Shown one piece after another: positions 31,264 through 41,216 of a DNA stretch of 64,000 bases (position 1 is the first letter of the stretch; each line of letters begins with the position of its first letter). The position numbers and the translations under genes were made by a program. The notes beneath the pieces are model-generated. The model was not told where the DNA came from, searched no databases, and worked only from the letters and a program-made list of their open reading frames with translations. The stretch is from Closterium sp. Naga37s-1 (lineage: Eukaryota; Streptophyta; Zygnematophyceae; Desmidiales; Closteriaceae): contig CANJKZ010000170.1 in assembly GCA_947471745.1 (NCBI GenBank), positions 2,444,501 through 2,508,500 of the forward strand. The letters run 5' to 3'.

Positions 31264-32272
31264 ATGATGCATGTGACGGCGGGCGAGATTGCACCGACTT
31301 ATGGATACTTCAAGTTCTCGCCGGATTGGATCACCGTCGCACCGTTGCAAGGTCGACGGGATCTCATCACCTGGAGGGAGTCGATAGAACCTCAGCTCGA
31401 GGTCGCCGGGCTAAAGGGCTTCGCCGACGGCACAGTGCCAATTCCGTCCGTGGTCAATGTCGAGCTGCGCGGCGAGTTTCGTGCGGCTCACTTGCTCACC
31501 TTCATGGTCATCTCGAGGTGCTGCTCGCCGGTGGTGCAGCTGGCGCTCAGGAGCTGTCGAGAGCGACTGGATGCTTGTCACCAGGCATGGCACTTCATCC
31601 TGTCGACGTACCAGGTCAGGGACGACCTGTACATCGCACAGCTGGAGGAGAAGATGACACACATTCGGATGGGCGAGCAGGAGTCGGCGACAGACTACTT
31701 CAACCGTGCTCGACGGATCCTGGCTGAGATGTGGATGGCGGCGCAGAATACTCGACGGCGTCCTACATCTCCCACATCGTGAAGGGCCTGCCACGCGGCT
31801 ACAACCTCATGAAGAGGATGACGATGGTACCCGACACGCGTGAGTCCCTTGACAAGGACTCCATCACCAGCTACATCCTTCAAGACGAGGCGATGCAGGA
31901 GGCCGAACAGCCCACGGAGCTCCTTCGTCAGGCAAACTACACTGCACCGACGAAGCTGAATCAGCATCAAGGGCAGCGCAGGAAGCCACATGGAGGTTGT
32001 AGCGGAGGTGGGCGGTCAACGAAGGACGTCGACGAGAAGAGGTCGACGCGGGACAAGGGCCGTGGAGGTGGTGGTCGACGGCGGGAGTGCTGGATCTGCC
32101 ACGACCCCGACCACCTTTCCTACGAGTGTCCCGACCGCAATGACAGCGACGAGGACGACACCAAGGGATGCCGCGGTCGATCGACCAGCCGTCGCCCACG
32201 TCGAGATGTGAAGCCGTGCAAGGAGAAGCAGACATCGAAGAAGACGTCGCCGATGAAGGACATCGACAACTC
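31264..32272 (+). pseudogene. gag: Element E gag
   Basis: From ATG 31264 (or an upstream Met) the frame reads YFKFSPDWITVAPLQG, then a UBN2-like gag region (HFILSTYQVRDDLYIAQLEE, ATDYFNRARRILAEM). A frameshift near 31735-31780 breaks it; the next frame continues SYISHIVKGLPRGYNLMKR to a canonical knuckle CWICHDPDHLSYEC (CX2CX4HX4C, near 32090). The frame runs into M at 32273. This gag is unlike that of the main family. Confidence 0.85.
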
Positions 32273-33294
32273 TGTTATAGTCTAGAGTCCACTTAGGGGT
32301 CGCGGATGCCCTTGAAACCGCCTAAGCAGAATCTGATGACTTCGATCCGCCTCTGTTCAAAACGCCGTCACGAACAGCTTCAATAACATACGAGACTAAA
32401 ACTTGGAGGAAATTTAGCTTCAGGTTTCTGCTTTCCAACGGTGTATTGCTTGCTTTCATCTGAGGTGTATGCGCTACGCAGTGAATGAAAAAGTAAGCTC
32501 GGCTGAAAAAACGTGTAGTTTCATTGATGCAAGGAAGAGGTGAGTACAAAATTGCCTAGGGGACTCTTAAGGGGTTGGGACCATCCTGGGAACTCAGAGA
32601 AGGTTGAGTCCTAGGGGAGAAAGGCTAGAGAAGGATGGGAAACGTCCTAGCTAGGTCAGCAAAGCCAACCACACTTGGATGTTCAGAGCTGTACTCAAGG
32701 CTACCAATAGTGAGTCAAGCCAACCATGAGTCAGCTTGTCTTCCCACTTGCACCCTCTTGCAAGCTGCTTCCAGGAAGACCACACTTCTCAAAAGGAGGG
32801 TGGTAGAGTCCCACTTGACCACCTGTACTTCTTGTCTCTTTCTCTGTCCCTGCACCATTGGCATGACAACAATGAAAGGGTGGCAAGGGAAATGCTGCCA
32901 ACAGTGCACCATGACGACGGAACAGTAACTTTCGACAGCTGTCACGTGCTGCTCCAATGCTGGGTTGTCCTGAAACTCGGTGACCACCTGCAAAACATGG
33001 CAAAGGAGTGCCACACTAAATTTCAGACCAATCAGAGCTTGGTAGACGAGTCAGCAGCCGAAATGGTGAACTCGGGTGTTACAAAAAAAAAGTAACACAC
33101 ACTTCCGGGATGCCATAAGTCTTGAAAGTAAAGAATGTTGCCATGCCTTGTAAACTGCTTCAAAAAATTCTGAAACTTTGAGGGTCTGAAGAACACATGT
33201 TGAAGCACCTCCCCACAAAATTCCAGAAGCTGAGCAGGCTTGTAGGCTGAATGGGAGTGCGATGACCGTGCCACTATAGTGCTTTGGCACAACA
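32273..33294. repeat. Solo LTR M inside element E
   Basis: A 1022-bp insertion from TGTTATAGTC to TGGCACAACA with perfect 5-bp duplications AACTC at 32268-32272 and 33295-33299. The coding frame of E resumes exactly after it (SSGKSRGDGEAS). It has no PBS, no internal genes and no credible ORF. TG...CA ends with a 5-bp duplication fit a solo LTR. It contains GCTTTCCAACGG near 32430. Confidence 0.8.
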
Positions 33295-33299
33295 AACTC

Positions 33300-33840
33300 C
33301 AGCGGCAAGAGCCGAGGCGACGGGGAGGCGTCGTGCTCGATGGTCGGCGTAGCGGAGCCAACAATCTCGCTGGCGCTGGATGATGGCGAGGACTTCCAAG
33401 CGGTGGCGGCAGCTGTGCAGGCAAACCCGATGACGGTGCTGCTTGACAGCGGTTGCTCCCACCACCTGATGGGGATGAAGGCGGTCTTCGTCGACATGGC
33501 GCCGAGCGACGATGTGAAGCACGTGCGTGGATTCAACAGGGCTCTGCATCTTGTCGAGGGTCGCAGAACCATCGCTCTGCAAGGGGAGGCTGGGAAGCGG
33601 GTCCTCATCCCCGATGTGCTCTATGTTCCGGGTGTACAGGCGAACCTACTCTCTGCTGGCCAGCTAAAGGAGAGCGGAGTGCAGCTGCAGGGCGTCGGCG
33701 ACGAGATGCTACTCGTCGCTGCGACCGGGGAGGTGCTCGGTCGAGCATGCTACAACGGACGAGTCCTCTGCACCAACCTTCGCCCCTGCTCGACGCGATC
33801 GTTGCCGATCGGGGTGGTAGCTCTACGCACGATCGTCTAG
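33300..33840 (+). CDS. pol: Element E protease
   Basis: The open frame includes the copia protease motif VLLDSGCSHHLMG (near 33445; catalytic Asp in DSG), followed by VLIPDVLYVPGVQANLLSAG, a conserved stretch just downstream of copia proteases. It stops at TAG 33838-33840, and the integrase frame continues in phase immediately afterwards (ATKSTPNRLHARLAHVG), so this may once have been one frame. Confidence 0.88.
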
Positions 33841-35481
33841 GCGACGAAGTCGACCCCTAACCGGTTGCATGCGAGGCTCGCGCACGTCGGCGTCGACACG
33901 ATCAAGAGCTCGGCGAAGCATGAAGTTGCTACTGGGCTCAACATCAAGCCGTCAACCGGAGCAGACCCGCCGTGTGTCTCGTGCGACGGAGGAAAGCTGG
34001 CGCGGCACACCTTCCCCGACAAAGGCTTGGACGCCGAGGAGGCGCTCGCTGTCGTGCACATTGACTTGTGCGGGCCATTTCGGGTCGCTGCCAAGAATGG
34101 CAGCTTGTACTTCCTGCTGCTGAAGGATCGCCCCACTCGATTTGTGTGGGTGATGCCGGTCGCTAAGAAGAGCGACGAGCTGCGGGATTTCCAGAAGTGG
34201 CTGGTGCTGGTAGAACGGCATGCGAAGAAGTCAGTGCTGATGCTCCTCTCAGACCGAGGAGGGGAGTTCCTCGGGAAGGAGTTCACCGACTTCGTCGATG
34301 GCAAGGGCATCGTCCACAACCTGATGTGCCCTTACACTCTGCAGCAGAACGGCATGGCTGAGCGGGAGATGCGCACGGCCGTCGAGTCCGTGAGGACGAT
34401 GCTGCTGCATATGGGCGTGCAGCATCACTGGTGGCACCTCGCTCTACGACAAGCTGTCTGGGTGCGCAACTGCTTGGAGCGGTCGAAGATGCCGCCGGGG
34501 ACGACTCCGTACCAGCTGCTGACCGGGAAGAAGCCCGACCTCACGCTGGCGCGGGTGTGGGGCTGCATGGTGCAGTTCATGGTTCCTAAGCAGCAGCGCG
34601 GTGGGAAGCTGGCGCTGAAAGCTCGCTGTGGGCTTCACCTGGGCGTGTCGCCGGAGAGTAAGGGCTGGGAGGTGCTCCACCTGACCGACAACAAGGTGGT
34701 CACGTCGGTTGAGGTGATCTTCTACGAGACGCTATCGCTGGAGGTGTGGAAGGCGAAGTTTGGGCCGGCGTCGGGGCGGACGCAGGCACACCTACCAACG
34801 GACACCTCGACGGCGTCGGTTCCTTTGCTCGCCGAAGTCGATGAGCCTACTGATGAGGATGTTGTGCAGGTTCTTCCACCTCCCCCTGTTCTCGTTCCTC
34901 CCTTCCCCGTTGCAGATCGGCCTGCGTCGACACCTGTGTCGGCCACCGGCGATGAGGGGAGCCTTGAGGCGTCGCCTGTGGCACCGGCCTGTGGCATCGC
35001 CGGCGGTCGACAAGGCGCTAAGCTCGTCGACCAGGATGGGAAGCCGTCGACAACAGGGGAGCAGCAGAAAGGGGAGCCGGTCGATCAAGAGGCAGCAGCA
35101 GGGGTGCAGTCGACAGGGGAGAAGCAGACGGAGCGATCGACAGGGGAGCTGCCGAAGTCAGCAGGAGGTGAGCAGCTGGTCGAAGGTTCAAAGCAGCTGG
35201 TCGACGACTTGGCCGTCGACGAAGAAGGGGAGCTGTCGGCAAGAGAAGAGTCCACCGACAGTGACGTGGTGGAGGTGCCGATCACGAAGCCTGAGCTGCG
35301 ACGCACAGGTCGAGCTCGACGGCCGCCGGAGCGGCTGAGCTTCCACGCCTGTCTACCGCCAGCTGCCTTCACCGCTGTGTATGACAAGGTTGATGATGAC
35401 CTGTTGTACGACGACGCCGAGGAGGATGAAGAACTGCCGGAGCTTGACCCCGACATGCATGCAGACCCCGAACACCGCTAG
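33841..35481 (+). CDS. pol: Element E integrase and linker
   Basis: The frame has the pre-integrase HHCC region (HARLAHVG; CVSCDGGK), then the core with Asp in VHIDLCGPF, Asp in LLSDRGGEFLG and Glu in QQNGMAEREM. A C-terminal linker of about 200 residues is acidic and rich in VDQ/STGE, with GTCGAC-encoded VD. It ends at TAG 35479-35481, after which RT continues in the same phase (DIATMTVKEALASWKG). Catalytic residues are intact. Host chromatin targeting regions cannot be judged. Confidence 0.9.
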   Translation, partial: ATKSTPNRLHARLAHVGVDTIKSSAKHEVATGLNIKPSTGADPPCVSCDGGKLARHTFPDKGLDAEEALAVVHIDLCGPFRVAAKNGSLYFLLLKDRPTRFVWVMPVAKKSDELRDFQKWLVLVERHAKKSVLMLLSDRGGEFLGKEFTDFVDGKGIVHNLMCPYTLQQNGMAEREMRTAVESVRTMLLHMGVQHHWWHLALRQAVWVRNCLERSKMPPGTTPYQLLTGKKPDLTLARVWGCMVQFMVPKQQRGGKLALKARCGLHLGVSPESKGWEVLHLTDNKVVTSVEVIFYETLSLEVWKAKFGPASGRTQAHLPTDTSTASVPLLAEVDEPTDEDVVQVLPPPPVLVPPFPVADRPASTPVSATGDEGSLEASPVAPACGIAGGRQGAKLVDQDGKPSTTGEQQKGEPVDQEAAAGVQSTGEKQTERSTGELPKSAGGEQLVEGSKQLVDDLAVDEEGELSAREESTDSDVVEVPITKPELRRTGRARRPPERLSFHACLPPAAFTAVYDKVDDDLLYDDAEEDEELPELDPDMHADPEHR

Positions 35482-36582
35482 GACATTGCCACGATGACGG
35501 TAAAGGAGGCGCTGGCGAGCTGGAAGGGTGAGGCGGTGAAGGCCGCCATGGAAGAAGAGATCCGCAGCCTCATCGGCATGGGAACTTGGAAGCTGGTCGA
35601 ACGCCCACACGGGCTGAACATCATGAAGAACCGGTGGGTACTGACGACCAAGTACCGCATCGACGACACCGTCGAGCGCAAGAAGGCGAGGCTGGTCGTG
35701 AAGGGCTTCACGCAGGTGTGCGGTGCCGACTACGACAAGACGTACTCGCCGGTGAGCAGCTACGTCACGCTCAGGATCTTCCTCAGCATCGTCGCCGTCC
35801 TTGACCTCAACCTGATGCAGCTCGACATGAAGAACGCTTTCCTGCAGAGCAAGCTCGACAGGGTGCTCTACATGTATCAGCCGGACTACTTCGATGATGG
35901 GACTGGCTAGGTGTGGAAGCTGCTGAAGAGCCTCTACGGGCTGAAGTAGTCGCCGCTGCTGTGGTACAGGGCACTCAACGATGTGCTGCTCGGCGCTGGC
36001 TGGAAGAAGAGCCAGGTCGACGAGGCGCTCTACTTCAAGGCCGGCGACAATGGAGTGACCTGCTGGGTGCTGGTCTACGTCGACGACTTGCTCGCCGCCA
36101 GAAGCAGCCCCGCGATGCTTAAGGAGCTAAAGGAGCTGCTGGAGGTTGCCTTCGAGCTGCGTGAGATTTCGCTGGTCGTCAAGTACCTCGGGCTGGAGAT
36201 CGTGCGCGTCAGGCCAGCTAGGAAGCTGTGGCTTCACCAGCAGGGCTACGCCAACAAGCTGTGCAGGCGCTTCATCGACCAAGAGCAGGGCGGTCGAGTC
36301 CCGAAGACGCCGGTCTCGGTCGATGCCTACGCCGAATTGACATTTGACGACGAGAAAGTGCAGGAGCGCAAGGAGGAGGAGTACCGGCAGAAGGTTGGCT
36401 CGCTGCATTTTGCGGCGACAACGACGAGGCCGGACATCGCGTTCGCCTGTAGCAAGCTGAGGAGTGGCCTCACGGAGAGGAGCGACCAGCATTGGCGTGA
36501 GGTCGACCGCTGCCTCGCCTACCTTGGTGACACCCGCGACACTGCTTGGAGTTCGGCGGTGGACCAGAGTCACTGGAGCTGA
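35482..36582 (+). pseudogene. pol: Element E RT
   Basis: RT motifs run from AAMEEEIRSLIGMGTWKLV and KARLVVKGFTQV through LDMKNAFLQSKL to the active site VYVDDLLAARSS. Two TAGs interrupt it, at 35908-35910 (DGTG*VWK) and 35947-35949 (GLK*SPLLWY, where copia RTs normally have Gln). A frameshift near 36540 ends the frame at 36582, just inside RNase H. Confidence 0.88.
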
Positions 36583-37085
36583 TCGGCTATGTGGACGCCA
36601 ACGACGCGGGCGAGAAGCAGAAGCGGACGAGCACGAGCGGCTACGTGTTCGTCTACGGAGGGGCCGCCGTCTCCTGGTCGAGCTCGCGCATCAAGTGCGC
36701 GACATTGTCGTCGACAGAGTCGGAGTACGTTGCGACCACGAATGCAGGCAAGGAGGGACGCCGACTTCGTTTCCTTCTTGCGGAATTCAAGCTGCTCGAC
36801 GCTGGGAAGCCGACCAACCTTCGTGTCGACAACAAGTTGGAAATTACGGTCGCTGCGGGCTTGGGGCTGACGGGCAACCTCAAGCACATGGAGCGATGCT
36901 ATGCTTGGCTGCAGCGCATGGTGAGGCGCGGGAATTTCGTACTGAAGTACATCCCGACCACCGAGCGGACGGCAGAATTCCTGACAAAGGCGATGTATTT
37001 TCCGGCTTTCAACCGGTGCTCTGTCGCCATCGAACAATTTCGTCTGGCCGACGTCGGCGACGGCGACGATGATGTGCAGCAGTAG
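36546..37085 (+). CDS. pol: Element E RNase H
   Basis: After the frameshift the frame gives LIGYVDANDAGEKQKRTST, GAAVSWSSS, LSSTESEYVA (catalytic Glu) and VDNKLEI, ending near FLTKAMYFPAF. These match copia RNase H. It stops at TAG 37083-37085; the same phase reaches a TGA at 37116-37118. The purine-rich GGCAGGGGAG just before the LTR at 37215 is the probable polypurine tract. Confidence 0.87.
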   Translation: MEFGGGPESLELIGYVDANDAGEKQKRTSTSGYVFVYGGAAVSWSSSRIKCATLSSTESEYVATTNAGKEGRRLRFLLAEFKLLDAGKPTNLRVDNKLEITVAAGLGLTGNLKHMERCYAWLQRMVRRGNFVLKYIPTTERTAEFLTKAMYFPAFNRCSVAIEQFRLADVGDGDDDVQQ

Positions 37086-37214
37086 GTGCCGTGCCCTTCT
37101 GCACAGCTGGTGCGGTGACGGCGAGCTGTGTGTGGGGTGCACTCCGAGGACGAGTTTTCTCCATAGTGTGCTGCCGTGTGGGCTGGGGGCCCAAGCGTGA
37201 GTGCGGCAGGGGAG

Positions 37215-38225
37215 TGTTAACGGGAGTGGATTGTTGGCCTCGCCCTCGCTTGGGCAACGCCGACGACTTGGTCGGATGTACGGGAGTAGCAGCCGACTGT
37301 CCACAGTGGGAGAGCTGCTCGATAGGCTTCGTCAAGCTGCAGGGGACCGCTGTGGTGTTGATGTCGACCAGGGAGCTCGTTAGCTGCAACTGACTGGTCT
37401 GGGCGACGGGTGGGCCGTCGACCAGGAGGGGCAGTTCGACCGGGAGGTTGACGGAGCAGTCCGTCGACCTGAGAAGGGAGCAGCGGTCAACGAGGGGAGC
37501 TCGGCGACAACAGATGACAGTTCTGGTCGACGGAAGGGGTCCGTCGGCCAGGGGGTAGCTCGACGGGAGCTGTGGTCGACCAGGGGCACCTGGTGGTCGA
37601 CCCGAGGGACCCGGTGGTCGACCAGAGGCATTTGGTGGTTGACCAGAGCACCTGGGGTTGTCCATGTCGACCGGGTAACCTGCTCGGCGAGTTCTGCGAA
37701 GGCACTTAAACGCCGTCGAGGTCGCGATGGCGAAGGCGACTTCGGGTTGGTATCCCGAAGTCCATGTGGCTCGTCAAGCGCAGACAACAGCCGACGGATG
37801 CACAACGGTGCAAGCCGGGCCAATCGTCTGCAAGCATCTGCGAGTGTGCGCACTACTGTCTTCTACGGGGCAACGTTGGACAGCCGCTCTGCTGTAGCGT
37901 TGGCACACCGTCGACCTCCTGTGTTGGCAGGTCGCCTTTCTGCAGTGCTGACGCAACTCCTCTACACAACGCTGGCAGGCGGTCGACCATGCTATGCTGT
38001 CGGTTGACCAGGCTAGCTGCAGAGTTGCTAGGTGCCTGATGTAGTCATTGTTGTCATTGCTTGTTAAACCATTCCCGAATTCCAACTTTGCTAGTGGAAA
38101 CTATTGCCAATTTCTCTAGTGATTGTGCAAGCACTGAGGAACAAGGCAAAGCTACGATCACTCCTAGTAGTTCGTGCCAACCCCCCGTAGTCTAGCTCAC
38201 TACCGTTGTAGAGTGAATCTCCACA
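37215..38225 (+). repeat. Second LTR of element E
   Basis: It is 1011 bp, matching 29761-30771 in length and ends with a few percent substitution. GTCGAC palindromes are again dense. Confidence 0.88.
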
Positions 38226-38495
38226 TGGTGCGGTGAGCGTGGACGGCCCCGCAGATTACCTTCAGATAGGAGCCGACTTTTGCACCTACTAAGTCGTTCG
38301 TAGGCTGGCAGCAGTGATAGTCACCATGGTCGACCTCGTAGCTAATGCGGGCGTAGCAGACACCTTGGAGGCACTCTTGGCTGATGTGAGGAAAATCCAC
38401 GCAGATGGCGAGTACGGGACGATCCCCTTGCTGATCGTTGAGTTGGGCATCTGGTCGCAGTGGGCGACGGAACACCCTTCCCGTCCTTCTTCTCC
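38226..38495 (+). repeat. Second copy of the E leader, truncated
   Basis: The sequence from TGGTGCGGTGAGCG onward repeats 30772-31040 with scattered substitutions and stops at TTCTTCTCC, where the leader of F begins. It shows that another E unit once followed the second LTR. Confidence 0.82.
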
Positions 38496-39362
38496 CCGGC
38501 CCCGCCCGTCGACCATGCTGCCCCGCGCGCCCGCTCGTCGACCCTAGCCTGGCGCGCCCCGTCGACCCTAGGCCCCGGCGCGCCCCGTCGACCCTAGGCC
38601 CCGGCGCGCCCCGTTGACCCTAGGCCATAGCCTCGCCTGTCGACCCTAGCCTGACGCGCGCCGTCGACCCTAGGCCCCGGCCCCGCCCGTCGACCCTAGC
38701 CTGGCGCGCCCCGTCGACCCTAGGCCCCGGCCCCGCCCGTCGACCCTGCTGCCCCGCGCGCCCACTCGTCGACCCTAGCCTGGCGCGCCCCGTCGACCCT
38801 AGGCCCCGGCCTCGCCCGTCGACCCTGCTGCCCCGCGCGCCCGCCCGTTGACCCTAGGCCCATCCGCTTGCGGCCCGCCCGTCGCCCCTGCCGCCAGCAC
38901 GCCGCCCACTTGCGGCCCGCCCGCCGCCCTGCATCCTGCGCGCCGCCCGCTTGCGGCCCGCCCGCCTCCCCTGCAACCCGCGCACAGCCCCTACAGCCCC
39001 GCGCCCTGCCGCTGCAGCTCGCGAACCGCCCCTGCAGCCCTGCGCCCTGCCCATGCAGCTCACGAACCGCCCCTGCAGCCCCGCGCACCGCCCCTGCAGC
39101 CCAGCGCCTCGCACCTGCAGATCCTTGCAGCTCGCACTTCGCCCCTGTAGCCCGTGAGCCGCCCCTGCAGCCCCGCGCGCCACCCCTTGCGGCCCTCTTG
39201 CCGCCTCTGCAGCCCCGCCCACTGCCCCTAGCCGCCCCTTGCTGCCCGCTCACCGCTTGCCTGCGGCCAGCTCGCCGCCCTCTTGCGGCCCTGGTGCTTG
39301 CTAGCCGCCTTGCCTTCCCTCCGGGCTGCCCTACTGGTCTTGCGCCTCCTAGCTTGCCCGCT
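38496..39362 (+). repeat. Repeat leader of element F
   Basis: The first part (38500-38860) repeats CCCGTCGACCCTAGCCTGGCGCGCC. The second part (38870-39250) repeats GCGGCCCGCCCG and CCCCTGCAGCCCCGCG units. The minus-strand 283-residue frame and the plus-strand frames here are repeat translations. Confidence 0.82.
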
Positions 39363-40487
39363 ATGACTTCTCTTCGTCGTAGCGGTGGGAGTGGTGACGG
39401 CGGTGGTGGCAGTAGTGGGAGTGGTGGCGGCCGTACTAGCAGTCGCTCTGGAGCTGTTCGGTGGGGAGTTTCTGGCGGTGGCCAGATGCAGCTGCAGCAG
39501 CGTCCACGCGAGTCCCTTCCACCCCAGCAGCTACGTGAGTGGTACGCTAGTAGGAGTGGTGGCGGCGGCAAGAGTGGCAGTCACTGTGCAGCTGTTCAGT
39601 TGGGAGTTTCTGGCGGTGGCCTGGCGCAGCTTCAGCGGCGTCCGCGCGAGACCCTTACGCCTCAGCAACTTCGTGAGTGGTACGCTCAGCGTGGGGCGTC
39701 TCGGAGTAGTGCTCGCTGCCCGTACGTCATTCACACAGGTGATAGGGCTGGTTAGACTTGCGGGACAGTTGGTCACAATCAGTCCCACTGCTTCACCTGT
39801 CTGAGCGACACCTGGCGTGCAGAGTTTGGCGACGCGACTGAGCTTCCCCACTGGCTAGAGCTGCTTAGGCAGGGTGTGGATATCTTTGCTCTAGACTATG
39901 ACGCCATCCTTACTGCCATGTATGCTTTGACTATTGGTACTGAGGGTGACTGTTCCCTGTGTGTGCCGCCTGACCCAGGTATAGAGGCTGCTGCTCTAGG
40001 TGCTAGTGAGTCTGCTCTCCCTGGTACTGCGCCTGCTGAGGCCTTGCACACCTTTACGCTTGACTCAGGTGCTTCCCGCTGTTTCTTTTGCGATAGCACC
40101 ACCCTCTCTCCTCTCTCTGCACCTGTACCGGTCAGACAGGCTGACCCCTCAGGGGGCCCAGTTCTTGCCCGTTGCTCCACAATTCTCCCGTGTCCGGCGC
40201 GTCCGCGTGGCTCACTGTTAGGTCTTCACCTCCCCTCGTTCACTACAAACTTGGTGAGTACTGCTACCCTCCAGAGCGCAATGGTCACTACCACCACTCC
40301 TGGGGGTCAGCGTGTGTCGATCTGCACGTGTACACGGACGGGCCGCCACCTGGACACGTTCACTTGTCCGCCTGGGTCGAGTCTGTACACACTGGCTACT
40401 GAGCCTCCACATGTAGCTGCGTCTGCCCAGGTGTCCGCGTCAGGTCAGGTAGCACCCCCTTGCTCGTGTCGCCTCCTGTCGCACTAG
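39363..40487 (+). pseudogene. gag: Element F gag remnant and protease
   Basis: ATG 39363 begins MTSLR, the first five residues of the family gag, and is joined directly to the Gly-rich tail, so about 250 residues of gag are gone. The QLQQRPRESLPPQQLREWYA segment is then present twice (near 39490 and 39630), a tandem duplication. The knuckle follows (CPYVIHTGDRAG, TAG at 39753 for Gln, TCGTVGHNQSHC), then the protease LDSGASRCFFCD. The frame stops at TAG 40485-40487, where siblings have SHQTLLWH. Confidence 0.88.
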
Positions 40488-41216
40488 AATCTTCCGTGGC
40501 ACCACCGCCTTCGTCACACCTCCCTACCACGCCTGCATGGCATGCACTCCCGCCTCCTTGTCTCTGGTATTCCCAGATCTCTGCCTGCCCTTCCGCCCTC
40601 GCCTGCCCCGCCCTGCCTTCCTTGCGTCAAGGGGCGGCAGCGCGCCGCTCCTCACTCCTCCTCGTTTCCCCCGACGACTGCTCCCCTGCAGACGCTCCAC
40701 ATGGACGTGTGGGGCCCAGCCCGCGTCAGTGGACAGGGCCGCGAGCGCTACCTTCTACTGGTTGTTGACGACTACACGCGGCACACCACGGTCTTCCCCT
40801 TGCGCAGCAAGGGCCAGGTCCTTGATGTCTTGATCCCTTGGATCCGCACAGTCCGTCTCCAGCTCCGCGAGTGGTTCGGCCAGTACCGTCCTGTCCTGCG
40901 TCTGCACTCTAACAGAGGTGGTGAGTTCTCCTCCAACCTCTTGCGGGAATTTTGTAGTGGGGAGGGCATTCTCCAGTCGTTCACGCTTCCGGACTCCCCT
41001 CAGCAAAATGGGATTGCTGAGCGCCGCATTGGCTTAGTCATGGAGGTCGCTCGTACCTCCATGATCCATGCGGCTGCTCCCCATTTTCTGTGGCCGTTTG
41101 CGGTCTGGTACGCTGTGCATCAGCTCAACCTCTGGCCCCGTGTCTCCTTGCCGGAGACCTCGCCTACACTGCATTGGACGGGTAAGGTTGGCGATGCGTC
41201 AGTGTTCCGGGTCTAG
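40488..41216 (+). CDS. pol: Element F integrase
   Basis: In phase with the protease, the frame has the HHCC region (WHHRLRHTS, with Gly changed to Arg and Pro to Thr; CLPC) and the integrase core: Asp in HMDVWGPA, QQNGIAERR with the catalytic Glu, and LHSNRGGEF where siblings have LHSDRGGEF. The second catalytic Asp is therefore Asn. It stops at TAG 41214-41216 (FRV*GS) where siblings have Trp. Confidence 0.88.
   Translation, partial: NLPWHHRLRHTSLPRLHGMHSRLLVSGIPRSLPALPPSPAPPCLPCVKGRQRAAPHSSSFPPTTAPLQTLHMDVWGPARVSGQGRERYLLLVVDDYTRHTTVFPLRSKGQVLDVLIPWIRTVRLQLREWFGQYRPVLRLHSNRGGEFSSNLLREFCSGEGILQSFTLPDSPQQNGIAERRIGLVMEVARTSMIHAAAPHFLWPFAVWYAVHQLNLWPRVSLPETSPTLHWTGKVGDASVFRV

Larger units (their letters stand above)
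29761..38225 (+). mobile_element. Element E: Ty1/copia of a second lineage with 1-kb LTRs
   Basis: Two LTRs of exactly 1011 bp (29761-30771 and 37215-38225) begin TGTTAACGGG and end TCTCCACA; they differ by a few percent. Between them are a leader, gag with a canonical zinc knuckle, protease, integrase, RT and RNase H. Solo LTR M interrupts it between gag and protease. Lesions are gag and RNase H frameshifts and several TAGs. The sequence after the second LTR repeats the leader of E, so the copy is part of a tandem LTR-internal-LTR-internal structure. I see no clean target duplication. Confidence 0.88.

Noticed and set aside
32635..33095. Short frames in solo LTR M (up to 119 residues)
   Set aside because: The frames overlap on both strands and cross the interior of an LTR with no coding signature.
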